A program made the position numbers and the translations under genes. A stretch of 25,999 nucleotides of DNA from an uncultured Flavobacteriales bacterium (GTDB lineage Bacteria; Bacteroidota; Bacteroidia; CAIKAF01). Where the stretch lies: positions 1-25,999 of the forward strand of contig CALEWF010000148.1 in assembly GCA_937925455.1 (NCBI GenBank). Reading direction: 5' to 3'. Under the pieces are notes generated by a model. That model saw only the letters and a program-made list of their open reading frames with translations, did not search any database and was not told where the DNA came from. The stretch's first letter is position 1; each line of letters starts with the position of its first letter. Below, piece by piece: positions 1 through 6,631 of the stretch.

Positions 1-1
1 T

Positions 2-160
2 AATTTAGAAATTAATACAGAAGCATTAAAAACCTTAGGTGGAAATTTCGTAATTTCGTCAGCTGAAATTGTAAACCCAGAAAAAACAGGTTTACAACTT
101 GAAAAAGTTTTTGAAGATAAAAATTCATGGTGGAAACTATATTTATATAGTATAATATAA
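2..160 (+). CDS. C-terminal end of a probable polytopic membrane protein (5' part outside window)
   Basis: The frame is open from the left edge and stops at TAA 158-160, giving the last 52 residues of a gene that begins outside the window. The tail contains an ALKTLGGNFVISSAEI segment and ends in a short aromatic stretch (WWKLYLYSII). From memory this resembles the C-terminus of DUF6044/YkoS-like membrane proteins, in which a 'new gene product, key residue leads to state' loop follows the last membrane helices, but the fragment is too short to be certain. It ends 5 bases before the next start, so it is probably co-transcribed with the dispanin-like gene and the transketolase subunit. I am confident it is coding; the family is a weak guess. 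Confidence 0.55.
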   Translation, partial: NLEINTEALKTLGGNFVISSAEIVNPEKTGLQLEKVFEDKNSWWKLYLYSII

Positions 161-165
161 AATTC

Positions 166-435
166 ATGACCCGCATTCGTTTCCGATTAGTATCTCCGGC
201 AATATTATCCTTAGTCTTCTTCCCTCCACTCGGAATTGGCGGATTATTTTATTTAATAGCTGGATTTGTATATCAGCACTTAGGAAAAAAAGAAGCTGCA
301 GAACACTCTTTTGTTTTATCTAATAAAATGATTGAAATGAGTGTGTATGGATTTTTGATTCTTATTACGATTGCATCGTTTATAGTTTTCTGGATGGGTG
401 GAATTTTAATATCGGTTGTCGAATCGTTTTATTGA
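166..435 (+). CDS. Small two-helix membrane protein, CD225/dispanin-like
   Basis: An 89-residue protein with two hydrophobic segments, about residues 9-33 and 57-84, joined by a polar loop containing HLGKKEAAEHSFVLSNKMIE. The order helix, 'Y-x-x-x-G-x-x-x-A-x-x-x-S' loop, helix resembles the CD225/dispanin (IFITM-like) fold found in small bacterial membrane proteins, where the loop usually reads like GDYEGAREASKKAK. The match is by pattern only. It starts at ATG 166, five bases after the preceding stop, and ends nine bases before the transketolase gene, so the three genes look like one operon. No enzymatic motif is present; a membrane-association or oligomerising role is what the family would suggest. 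An unrelated small membrane protein is the main alternative. Confidence 0.6.
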   Translation: MTRIRFRLVSPAILSLVFFPPLGIGGLFYLIAGFVYQHLGKKEAAEHSFVLSNKMIEMSVYGFLILITIASFIVFWMGGILISVVESFY

Positions 436-444
436 TTACCTGCT

Positions 445-1410
445 ATGAGCATATACAGTACTTACGAGGAATTACTAAAAGAAACAGCCCTGAAAGATGA
501 TCGCATTGTAGTAATGACTGCTGAAAACCGGGCATTGATACGCAACCTTCCTCCGATTTTAGGTAACCGATTTATTGATACCGGTATCACAGAACAATGC
601 ATGATAGGTGCAGCTGCCGGGCTGGCACTTCGGGGCCGCAAACCGGTAGTGCATGCCTTGGCTTCGTTTCTTACCATGCGTGCTTTTGAATTTATTAGAA
701 CGGATGTAGGAATTTCTGGCTTGCCGGTAAAACTTACCAGTTTTGTACCCGGATTTCTCTCTGACGGAAATGGTCCAACCCATCAAGCCATTGAAGACAT
801 TTCGTTGATGCGTGGAATTCCTGGTATGCAGGTATATGCGCCGGCCGATAATGAAGACATGTTACTTATGCTGCCTGAAATATGGAAGAATGAATCACCT
901 GCTTATGTACGTGCCAATACCCGGGCTGCTATTTACAAGCACGCTCCATTTGAACTGGGCAAAGCAGAAGTAATTAGTCAAGGAAAAGATGTAACCATTT
1001 TGGTGTATGGAATGCTATTTGAACAAGCCTTAGCTGCCAAAGAACTATTAGAAAAGTCAGGATTGCAAGTTGGGTTAGCCAATATGCGCAGCTTAGTACC
1101 AATTGACGAAGCCTACATTTTAGAAATTGCCAAAAGTGGTAGTTTGATAATTACGTTGGAGGATCATTTTCTAATTGGTGGTCTATACAGTATTGTTGCT
1201 GAAATCCTACTAAAAAATCAGTTAACAGCCAAGGTATTCCCTATGGCACTCGAAAACCGATGGTTTAAACCCGGGCTGCTCAGTGAAGTTTTGGAATACG
1301 AAGGTTTTACTGCAAATAAAATAGCAGAAAAAATACTGGCAACATATAAACCCGGCAAAATCAATTCATTTGAAAAAGTAACTGTTATTGAGAACACTTT
1401 CGATGAATGA
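445..1410 (+). CDS. Transketolase C-terminal subunit (split transketolase / DXS-like)
   Basis: A 321-residue protein consisting of the pyrimidine-binding domain (about residues 1-165) and the C-terminal domain (about 185-310) of thiamine-diphosphate transketolases. The motif DTGITEQCMIGAAAGLAL carries the glutamate (E50) that in this superfamily activates the TPP aminopyrimidine ring. H71 of 'VVHALASF' and the 'GNGPTHQAIEDIS' segment also match. It lacks the TPP-diphosphate-binding N-terminal domain, so it must work with a separate N-terminal subunit, as in two-gene transketolases; that partner is not in this window. Possible substrates range from central sugar phosphates to specialised sugars made for surface polysaccharides. 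It follows the dispanin-like gene by nine bases. Family assignment is firm; substrate is unknown. Confidence 0.9.
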   Translation: MSIYSTYEELLKETALKDDRIVVMTAENRALIRNLPPILGNRFIDTGITEQCMIGAAAGLALRGRKPVVHALASFLTMRAFEFIRTDVGISGLPVKLTSFVPGFLSDGNGPTHQAIEDISLMRGIPGMQVYAPADNEDMLLMLPEIWKNESPAYVRANTRAAIYKHAPFELGKAEVISQGKDVTILVYGMLFEQALAAKELLEKSGLQVGLANMRSLVPIDEAYILEIAKSGSLIITLEDHFLIGGLYSIVAEILLKNQLTAKVFPMALENRWFKPGLLSEVLEYEGFTANKIAEKILATYKPGKINSFEKVTVIENTFDE

Positions 1411-1480
1411 ATAGATTTTAATAATTTGGATTTCTAACTTTCAAAGTGTATTTTTATGTCGTTGGTTATAAAATCATTTT

Positions 1481-2248
1481 ATGAAAAAAATATTACTTAT
1501 CGTATCTATAACGTTTTTAATTAAACAAATCTCTGCCCAAAGCATACAGATTTTGGATGCATCCAATAACAATGTTACAAACGGTAGTTATACCGAATAC
1601 AATGTAGATCCTAATATCACATTTCCAAGTGATTCTCCAGTAGAACCTCGATTTTATGTGGTAAATACAACCGGAAATGCAATAGATGTATATGTAAAGA
1701 AAGTTTACTTGAATGTACCATCAGAAACATTAAATCAGTTTTGCTGGGCAGGAGGATGCTGGACTCCATCAACCTTTGTATCGCCAGGTTCACAGCAAAT
1801 TGCGGCTTATGATACAACCAGTAATTCTGAATCCTTAAAGCCACAATTTTTTTCCAGAGCCAGTAGTAGCAGCCCTGCATTTTCAGGCACATGCAGCATT
1901 CGTTATGTGGCTTATTTAGCAAACAATCCCAACGATTCTGCGTATGTGGATGTTAATTTCACTACCTTAATGAGTATTGACAATGTGAAGGAAAACAATA
2001 AGATATCCGCTTTTTATCCAAACCCTGCTAAAGATGTAATATATTTCAATTATCAGATTGAAAATACCGACCAAGCCATGATTTCAATTTTTGATTTGAC
2101 CGGCAGCAAAGTAAAAGATCTGAAGTTTAACAGTACAAACGGAACGTTGAAGGCAGATATTTCTTCACTTAAATCCGGTGTATATTTCTTCACACTGTAT
2201 GTAAGGAATAAAGCTATACTAACGCGCAAAATCATTGTAGCTAAATAG
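1481..2248 (+). CDS. Secreted protein with T9SS type A sorting domain
   Basis: A 255-residue protein with an N-terminal signal peptide (MKKILLIVSITFLIKQISAQ, cleavage likely near residue 20), a central beta-rich region with a short cysteine motif (QFCWAGGCW) plus another cysteine near residue 131, and a C-terminal domain from about residue 172. That C-terminal domain has the type IX sorting signature: FYPNPAKD, a central 'ISIFDLTGSKV' strand, 'LKSGVYFFTLY' and a basic terminal strand. It is therefore exported by Sec, crosses the outer membrane through T9SS and is released or anchored at the surface. The ligand or activity of the central part is not recognisable. It is monocistronic as far as can be seen, with a strong terminator 23 bases downstream. 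porT, part of the machinery that would export it, lies 1.3 kb away. Confidence 0.88.
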   Translation: MKKILLIVSITFLIKQISAQSIQILDASNNNVTNGSYTEYNVDPNITFPSDSPVEPRFYVVNTTGNAIDVYVKKVYLNVPSETLNQFCWAGGCWTPSTFVSPGSQQIAAYDTTSNSESLKPQFFSRASSSSPAFSGTCSIRYVAYLANNPNDSAYVDVNFTTLMSIDNVKENNKISAFYPNPAKDVIYFNYQIENTDQAMISIFDLTGSKVKDLKFNSTNGTLKADISSLKSGVYFFTLYVRNKAILTRKIIVAK

Positions 2249-2271
2249 TATTTTTTAAACATCACGAAAAG

Positions 2272-2298
2272 GCCGGATTTTCATAATCCGGCTTTTTT
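2272..2298 (+). terminator. Intrinsic terminator after the T9SS cargo gene
   Basis: A perfect 8-bp stem GCCGGATT/AATCCGGC with a 5-base loop (TTCAT) is followed by six T. It lies 23 bases after the stop at 2248 and ends that transcription unit just before repeat copy 1. Confidence 0.9.
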
Positions 2299-2305
2299 AT
2301 AAAAA

Positions 2306-2549
2306 CCCAAACTGTGTTTAGAATATATCAATCATACTGTTTTATAGGGGGCGGATTCACCCGCTGCCCCATCTGCTGCGGATGGCAGTGTAAAGCCCGC
2401 AGGGGCGAAGCCCACAGGGCACGGGGTAGCGGGGCTGAGGGTACGAAGACACCGCTACCCCGATGCCCTGTGTGGCTGAGACCCGAGGACTTGGAACGGA
2501 CAGCCGCTTTAAGCAGCCTAATATCAATACTTTAATGACAATTTTGGGG
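2306..2549 (-). repeat. GC-rich structured repeat, copy 1 (inverted relative to copies 2 and 3)
   Basis: Read on the minus strand, this 244-bp block matches the intergenic elements at 6320-6587 and 18815-19088 over nearly its whole length. Its terminal repeat at 2533-2549 (TAATGACAATTTTGGGG) is intact; the opposite end at 2306-2321 (CCCAAACTGTGTTTAG) is a degraded inverted version. Inside, arms 2413-2432 and 2452-2472 form a hairpin of about 20 bp with one bulged base, and further hairpins occur (GGGC-GAA-GCCC, GCTGC-loop-GCGGC). Relative to the other copies it lacks a segment of about 30 bp near the 2306 end, apparently lost between short GCCCC repeats. It is much richer in G+C than its surroundings. 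The frames open across it are best explained by base composition. Confidence 0.9.
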
Positions 2550-2740
2550 TAATAACAATATCCCTTGCCCCAGGAATATTTTCTGAGTTGGTAAAAGCAA
2601 TTTTATTTGATGTGCAAAAAAATGAATACGATTTTTTTCGCTAAAAAATGATTTTTTGAGGGGCTTTTTCACATAGATAATCCTAAATTTCAATAACTTA
2701 GAACAAAAAACTGTTAATGACTGCCATTAGAAATTTCTAT

Positions 2741-2778
2741 TAATGACAATTTGGGGATAAAACTAATCCCCAATTGTT
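2741..2778. repeat. Solo terminal-repeat sequence forming a hairpin upstream of ubiE
   Basis: TAATGACAATTTGGGG at 2741-2756 is the terminal repeat of the GC-rich element family without an attached core. It is followed by an inverted partner, ATCCCCAATTGT at 2767-2778, so that ACAATTTGGGGAT and its near-complement form a hairpin. Just left of it, CTGCCATTAG at 2721-2730 resembles the inner part of the opposite element end, which suggests the remnant of an internally deleted element. It sits immediately upstream of the likely ubiE promoter. The remaining stretch 2550-2740 shows no gene or recognisable signal. Confidence 0.55.
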
Positions 2779-2782
2779 TTGT

Positions 2783-2790
2783 TAGCTTTG
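2783..2790 (+). promoter_or_regulatory. Probable -7 box for ubiE-porT
   Basis: TAGCTTTG fits the Bacteroidota -7 consensus TAnnTTTG and lies 26 bases before the ubiE start. A well-spaced TTTG/TTG upstream box is not evident, so only this half is supported. Confidence 0.45.
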
Positions 2791-2816
2791 TGTAAACATT
2801 TGATAGCAGCATACAC

Positions 2817-3536
2817 GTGGCAGTAACACCCTATAATTCAAACAAAAGTAAAAAAGAACAGGTGGCTGAGATGTTTGACAACATTTCGCATCGTTATGAT
2901 TTTCTCAATCACTTTTTATCTCTGGGAATTGATAAGCTATGGAGAAAAAAAGTAGTAAAACTAATCAAGAAGCAATCGCCTGAAAAAATACTGGATATTG
3001 CTACCGGTACTGCAGATTTAGCAATTGCTATGGCAGCTTCTGGAGCAAGGCAAATTCAGGGAATTGATATATCTGAAGGCATGTTATCTATTGGCCGTAA
3101 AAAAATTCAAAACAAAAAACTACAACATCTGATTTCGCTTCAATGGGGAGATTCGGAAGATATTCCCTTTCCCGATGCCCATTTTGATGCTGTAACCGTA
3201 GCTTTTGGGGTTCGAAATTTTGAGCATCCCCTCAAAGGATTGCAGGAAATATATCGTGTTTTAAAACCGGGGGGGATGATTTATGTGCTTGAATTTTCGC
3301 AGCCCCAACGTTTTCCTATTCGCCAGCTGTATTTCTTTTATTTTCGGCACATTCTTCCTGTGTGGGGTAAAATTGTATCGAAAGATCCGGCAGCTTACAC
3401 CTATTTACCTGAAAGTGTAAAAGCCTTTCCGTATGGAGAAGCTTTTTTAAAACTACTCTCTGAATCGGGATTTAAAAAGCCTGCTGAACAGTCGTTGTCA
3501 TTTGGAATTGCCAGCATTTATACCGGCATAAAATAA
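2817..3536 (+). CDS. ubiE: Demethylmenaquinone methyltransferase UbiE/MenG
   Basis: A 239-residue class I SAM-dependent methyltransferase. Residues 57-72 (KILDIATGTADLAIAM) form the SAM-binding motif I. The N-terminal 'VAEMFDNISHRYDFLNHFLSLGID' and the central 'AFGVRNFEHPLKGLQEIYRVLKPGG' are signatures of UbiE/MenG, which methylates demethylmenaquinone in the last step of menaquinone synthesis; Bacteroidota generally use menaquinone. The length is usual for the family. The start is GTG at 2817, with no in-frame ATG nearby that would keep the conserved N-terminus. porT follows 37 bases downstream, a gene order I know from other Bacteroidota. The product is cytosolic or loosely membrane-associated. 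Confidence 0.95.
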   Translation: MAVTPYNSNKSKKEQVAEMFDNISHRYDFLNHFLSLGIDKLWRKKVVKLIKKQSPEKILDIATGTADLAIAMAASGARQIQGIDISEGMLSIGRKKIQNKKLQHLISLQWGDSEDIPFPDAHFDAVTVAFGVRNFEHPLKGLQEIYRVLKPGGMIYVLEFSQPQRFPIRQLYFFYFRHILPVWGKIVSKDPAAYTYLPESVKAFPYGEAFLKLLSESGFKKPAEQSLSFGIASIYTGIK

Positions 3537-3573
3537 AAAGGTTGTATCTTCGTTTTGATTCCGTTATCATACT

Positions 3574-4302
3574 GTGTTGCGCATTAAATACATTCTGATT
3601 ATTATTCTGTTTATAGAAACCGGGGTTGTACAACTGCAAGGGCAGGTTCGTCAACGCAGGCAAAGAACCATTCAAACAGAAAACATGCCCAAGTATGACC
3701 GGCGCTTGTTTCATTTTGGAATTAACCTGGGAATAAACATGAACTGGCTAGCTGTAAGGCCCATTGGCGATTTGCGAACCCTTCAGCCAGACACGGTATA
3801 TTCGGTAAATTATTTAATTCAACCGGGATTTACCATGGGGATTGAATCAAACCTTCGATTGAGTGATAATTGGGATTTTCGTTTTACTCCATCGCTGACC
3901 TTAGGAACTCGTTCCTTGGTATATCAACGTCCTCGCAGCGTAGTTAATCAATTGGATATAGAGTCCACGCTTTTGGAATTTCCTCTCTATTTTAAATTTA
4001 AGTCCGTTCGATTAACTAACTGGCGGGCTTATGTAATTGGGGGAGGGAAATATATGTATGACCTATCGAGTAAAATTAAAGCAGAAAATGCAGCTGAATA
4101 TCCGGTAAAACTCTATCCGCATGATGTAACGGCTGAGGTGGGTTTTGGAATGGATTTCTATCTTCCCTATTTTAAATTTTCTACCCAGCTCAAAGCTTCG
4201 TTCGGATTTTTGAATCTCAAATATCCGGAAAACAACATGTTTAATAATGCCATTGACCAAATTAATTCCCGGTCAGTTTTCATCCAGTTTTTATTTGAAT
4301 AA
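3574..4302 (+). CDS. porT: Type IX secretion / gliding outer-membrane protein PorT
   Basis: A protein of about 242 residues with an N-terminal signal peptide (to about residue 24, ending LQGQ) and a beta-barrel-like remainder. The segments 'MPKYDRRLFHFGINLGINMN', 'PGFTMGIESNLRLSDNWDFRFTPSLTLG', 'ESTLLEFPLYFKFKS' and 'FGMDFYLPYFKFSTQLKASFG' follow the pattern of PorT/SprT, an outer-membrane component needed for type IX secretion. The position right after ubiE supports this. The start is GTG 3574 or TTG 3577, which differ by one residue; there is no ATG in the signal peptide region. The stop overlaps the next start as TAATG, so it is translationally coupled to the flavoprotein gene. Its likely cargos in this window are the proteins at 1481 and 23342. 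Confidence 0.92.
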   Translation: MLRIKYILIIILFIETGVVQLQGQVRQRRQRTIQTENMPKYDRRLFHFGINLGINMNWLAVRPIGDLRTLQPDTVYSVNYLIQPGFTMGIESNLRLSDNWDFRFTPSLTLGTRSLVYQRPRSVVNQLDIESTLLEFPLYFKFKSVRLTNWRAYVIGGGKYMYDLSSKIKAENAAEYPVKLYPHDVTAEVGFGMDFYLPYFKFSTQLKASFGFLNLKYPENNMFNNAIDQINSRSVFIQFLFE

Positions 4303-5849
4303 TGATTCGCCAGGCGGACATTCTCATTACCCCGCACGATGCCCAAGACCGGTTAACAGTTCGCAGAATGTTGGCATCCGTATTACATGTGCCTGCTGCT
4401 GATATTCGCGATTTTGTTTTACTCAGACAATCCATTGATGCACGGGGAAAAACCGTAAAATTTCAACAACGATATCAGGTTTTTATTGGGGAAAATCGTC
4501 CACCTGCCCCTCAATTCTCCCCAATTTTTAATAAAGTTACGCATGCTGAACCGGTACATATTATTGGAGCCGGACCCGCCGGGCTTTTTGCAGCTATTCA
4601 ACTAATTGCTTTAGGTAAAAAACCCATTATTATAGAACGCGGCAAAGATGTAAAAGCCCGAAGACGTGATTTAGCCTTACTTACCAAACAGCACATTGTA
4701 AATCCTGAATCTAATTACTGTTTTGGTGAAGGGGGAGCCGGCACGTATTCTGATGGCAAACTTTACACCCGGTCAGACAAACGAGGAGACATTCACAAAG
4801 TACTTCAACTATTTCATTACTTCGGTGCTTCGCACGATATTTTGGTAAATGCCCGACCACATATCGGAACGAATAAACTGCCTGATGTGATTGTTGCCAT
4901 GCGTGAATTTATCCGGCAAGCCGGCGGTGAAGTACATTTTGAACATAAATTAGAAGATATCCATATTAAAGACAACACAATCCATTCAATAACGGTAAAT
5001 GGAGTAGCCACGGAATGCCGAAAGCTGATTCTTGCCACCGGACATTCGGCCCGCGATATTTTCAGGCTGCTGCATCTTAAAAATATAGCAATTGAAGCTA
5101 AACCATTTGCATTGGGCGTTCGGGCTGAACATCCTCAATCGCTAATTGACAGGATTCAATACCATTGTGAAACCCGAAGCGAATTACTTCCTCCCTCCTA
5201 CTATAGCTTAGTAACCCAAGTGATGCATAGAGGAGTATATTCATTTTGCATGTGTCCGGGAGGAATTATAGCGCCTTGTGCTACCAATCCGGGAGAAGTA
5301 GTAACCAACGGATGGTCTCCTTCTAAACGAAATAATCCTTTTGCCAACTCTGGCATAGTTGTAGAGGTTACGCTTGAAGATATTGCCCGTTATACTGGAC
5401 GTAGAGATGCATTAGCAGCCCTTGACTTTCAGGCTTCGATTGAGCAAAAAGCCTGTATTGGTGGTCCCAAAAGCCAAATAGCCCCAGCTCAACGAATGAC
5501 TGATTTCTGCCAACAAAAGGTTTCTTCTTCCCTACCCAATTGTTCTTACCTGCCCGGAGTAAGCAGTGCAGACCTGCATACTATTCTTCCACCTTTTGTA
5601 GCTCAGCGTCTTCAAGTTGGATTTAAAGAGTTTGGCAAAAAAATGAAAGGGTATTATACCCATGAAGCCGTACTGGTAGCCCCGGAATCACGTACGTCTA
5701 GCCCGGTTCGTATTCCACGCAACAAAATCAACTTACAACACCCCGGGGTAAAGGGGTTATTTCCCTGTGGTGAAGGGGCTGGATATGCCGGAGGAATTAT
5801 ATCAGCAGCCGTTGATGGAATAAGATGTGCCACAGAATCAGCCAAATAA
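4302..5849 (+). CDS. FAD-dependent oxidoreductase, COG2509-type
   Basis: A 515-residue flavoprotein. Residues 1-62 form a small N-terminal domain with the 'VLLRQSIDARGK' pattern of this family. GAGPAGL at 89-95 is the dinucleotide-binding turn and is followed by an acidic residue in 'IIERG' that would bind the FAD ribose. 'NYCFGEGGAGTYSDGKLYTR' and the C-terminal 'GLFPCGEGAGYAGGIISAAVDG' complete the FAD fold. These signatures define the broadly distributed COG2509 family of uncharacterised NAD(P)/FAD-dependent dehydrogenases. No membrane segment or signal peptide is visible. ATG 4302 overlaps the porT stop by one base, so it is in the ubiE-porT operon, although no functional link to secretion is established. 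Substrate is unknown. Confidence 0.88.
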   Translation: MIRQADILITPHDAQDRLTVRRMLASVLHVPAADIRDFVLLRQSIDARGKTVKFQQRYQVFIGENRPPAPQFSPIFNKVTHAEPVHIIGAGPAGLFAAIQLIALGKKPIIIERGKDVKARRRDLALLTKQHIVNPESNYCFGEGGAGTYSDGKLYTRSDKRGDIHKVLQLFHYFGASHDILVNARPHIGTNKLPDVIVAMREFIRQAGGEVHFEHKLEDIHIKDNTIHSITVNGVATECRKLILATGHSARDIFRLLHLKNIAIEAKPFALGVRAEHPQSLIDRIQYHCETRSELLPPSYYSLVTQVMHRGVYSFCMCPGGIIAPCATNPGEVVTNGWSPSKRNNPFANSGIVVEVTLEDIARYTGRRDALAALDFQASIEQKACIGGPKSQIAPAQRMTDFCQQKVSSSLPNCSYLPGVSSADLHTILPPFVAQRLQVGFKEFGKKMKGYYTHEAVLVAPESRTSSPVRIPRNKINLQHPGVKGLFPCGEGAGYAGGIISAAVDGIRCATESAK

Positions 5850-5853
5850 AATT

Positions 5854-5873
5854 TTCACATAAAGGGGTGTGAA
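5854..5873 (+). other. Small hairpin after the flavoprotein gene, possible weak terminator
   Basis: TTCACA and TGTGAA form a perfect 6-bp stem around an 8-base loop, five bases after the stop at 5849. There is no T-tract, so it is at most a weak terminator or a 3'-end stabiliser. Confidence 0.3.
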
Positions 5874-5891
5874 TAAAATGAACGTTAAAAA

Positions 5892-5923
5892 TTTGTCGTT
5901 ATTAAGAGGGTTTGGTAATTTTA
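5892..5923 (+). promoter_or_regulatory. Probable promoter of the 63-residue protein gene
   Basis: TTTG at 5892-5895 and TAATTTTA at 5916-5923 are separated by 20 bases, the spacing usual for Bacteroidota promoters (TTTG-N about 19-TAnnTTTG). The -7 box deviates at its last base. The coding start is 26 bases downstream. Confidence 0.45.
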
Positions 5924-5948
5924 AACTAAACAATAAAAATCCGGGCTT

Positions 5949-6140
5949 ATGAGTACAACCATGTTAGAGTATGCCAAAACCATCCTGGAAAAAGTAAGTT
6001 TTGATGTTAAACTTTTTAAAAAAGAATTTGAAAAAGCAGTAAAAATGCTGATGCCTGAGGAAGTAAATGAATTAATTAGTTGGATTAAAAGCCACTTCGC
6101 TGGCCAGCCGGTGCTGGAAGCCATTGAAATTGAAAAGTAA
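5949..6140 (+). CDS. Small helical hypothetical protein
   Basis: A 63-residue protein predicted by eye to be two amphipathic helices: a lysine-rich first helix (KTILEKVSFDVKLFKKEFEKAVKML) and a second after 'MPEEVNELISWIKSHF'. It has no signal peptide, membrane segment or catalytic motif. Such short, charged, helical proteins recur in Bacteroidota genomes as conserved hypotheticals; I do not recognise a named family. It has its own candidate promoter and a strong terminator 40 bases downstream, so it seems to be an independent, probably well-expressed unit, which supports it being a real gene despite its size. Two upstream in-frame choices are possible within five residues (ATG 5949 or ATG 5961). 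No function can be inferred. Confidence 0.75.
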   Translation: MSTTMLEYAKTILEKVSFDVKLFKKEFEKAVKMLMPEEVNELISWIKSHFAGQPVLEAIEIEK

Positions 6141-6180
6141 AAAAGCGGGCGAAGCCAAAAAAATGCCTTTTTTGTTTTGT

Positions 6181-6208
6181 ACCCTGACGTGTTTCGTCAG
6201 GGTTTTTT
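6181..6208 (+). terminator. Intrinsic terminator after the 63-residue protein gene
   Basis: The stem CCCTGACG/CGTCAGGG (6182-6189 and 6195-6202), extended by an A-T pair, has a 5-base TGTTT loop and is followed by six T. The rest of 6209-6319 holds an imperfect inverted repeat (6208-6216 with 6228-6238) but no gene. Confidence 0.9.
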
Positions 6209-6319
6209 GTGTAACTAATAACAAAATAGTTTTACACACCAAAGCAGCATCTCCCCACTAAAAAAAATAACATAGTGTGATGATTAAAAAACGATTGGTT
6301 ACTAAAAATTTATTTTTAA

Positions 6320-6587
6320 CCCAAAATTGTCATTAGAGTGTATTGAAATAAATAATAGGCTGCTTTAAGCGGCTGTCCGTTGCAAGTCCTCGGGGCTCAG
6401 CCACACAAGGCATCGGGGTAGCGGTGTCTTCGTGCCCTCAGCCCCGCTACCCCGTGCCCTGTGGGCTTCGCCCCTACGGGCTTTCCACTGCCATCCGCAG
6501 CAGACGGGGCAGCGGGTGAATCCGCCCATACGAGGCGGAGATACTAGCGGCTGCCCCTATAATACAATTCTAATGACAATTTTGGGG
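6320..6587 (+). repeat. GC-rich structured repeat, copy 2, with near-perfect terminal inverted repeats
   Basis: This is the clearest copy of the family: 268 bp bounded by CCCAAAATTGTCATTAG (6320-6336) and its inverted partner CTAATGACAATTTTGGGG (6570-6587), with TTAA on both outer sides (6316-6319 and 6588-6591). The main hairpin has arms 6404-6424 and 6444-6463 with one A-C mismatch. Additional short stems are GCTGC/GCGGC near 6361 and CCGCC/GGCGG near 6525. It ends only 44 bases before the start of the glycosidase/beta-lactamase gene, so promoter or leader sequences of that gene may lie within its right end. Confidence 0.93.
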
Positions 6588-6631
6588 TTAATCGAATCAA
6601 AATCAATCATACAAACGTTGTATCATTACAT

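Noticed and set aside
6316..6591. TTAA on both sides of repeat copy 2 as a target-site duplication
   Set aside because: The other two copies are not flanked by TTAA or by any convincing matching short direct repeats, so it may be part of the ends or chance.
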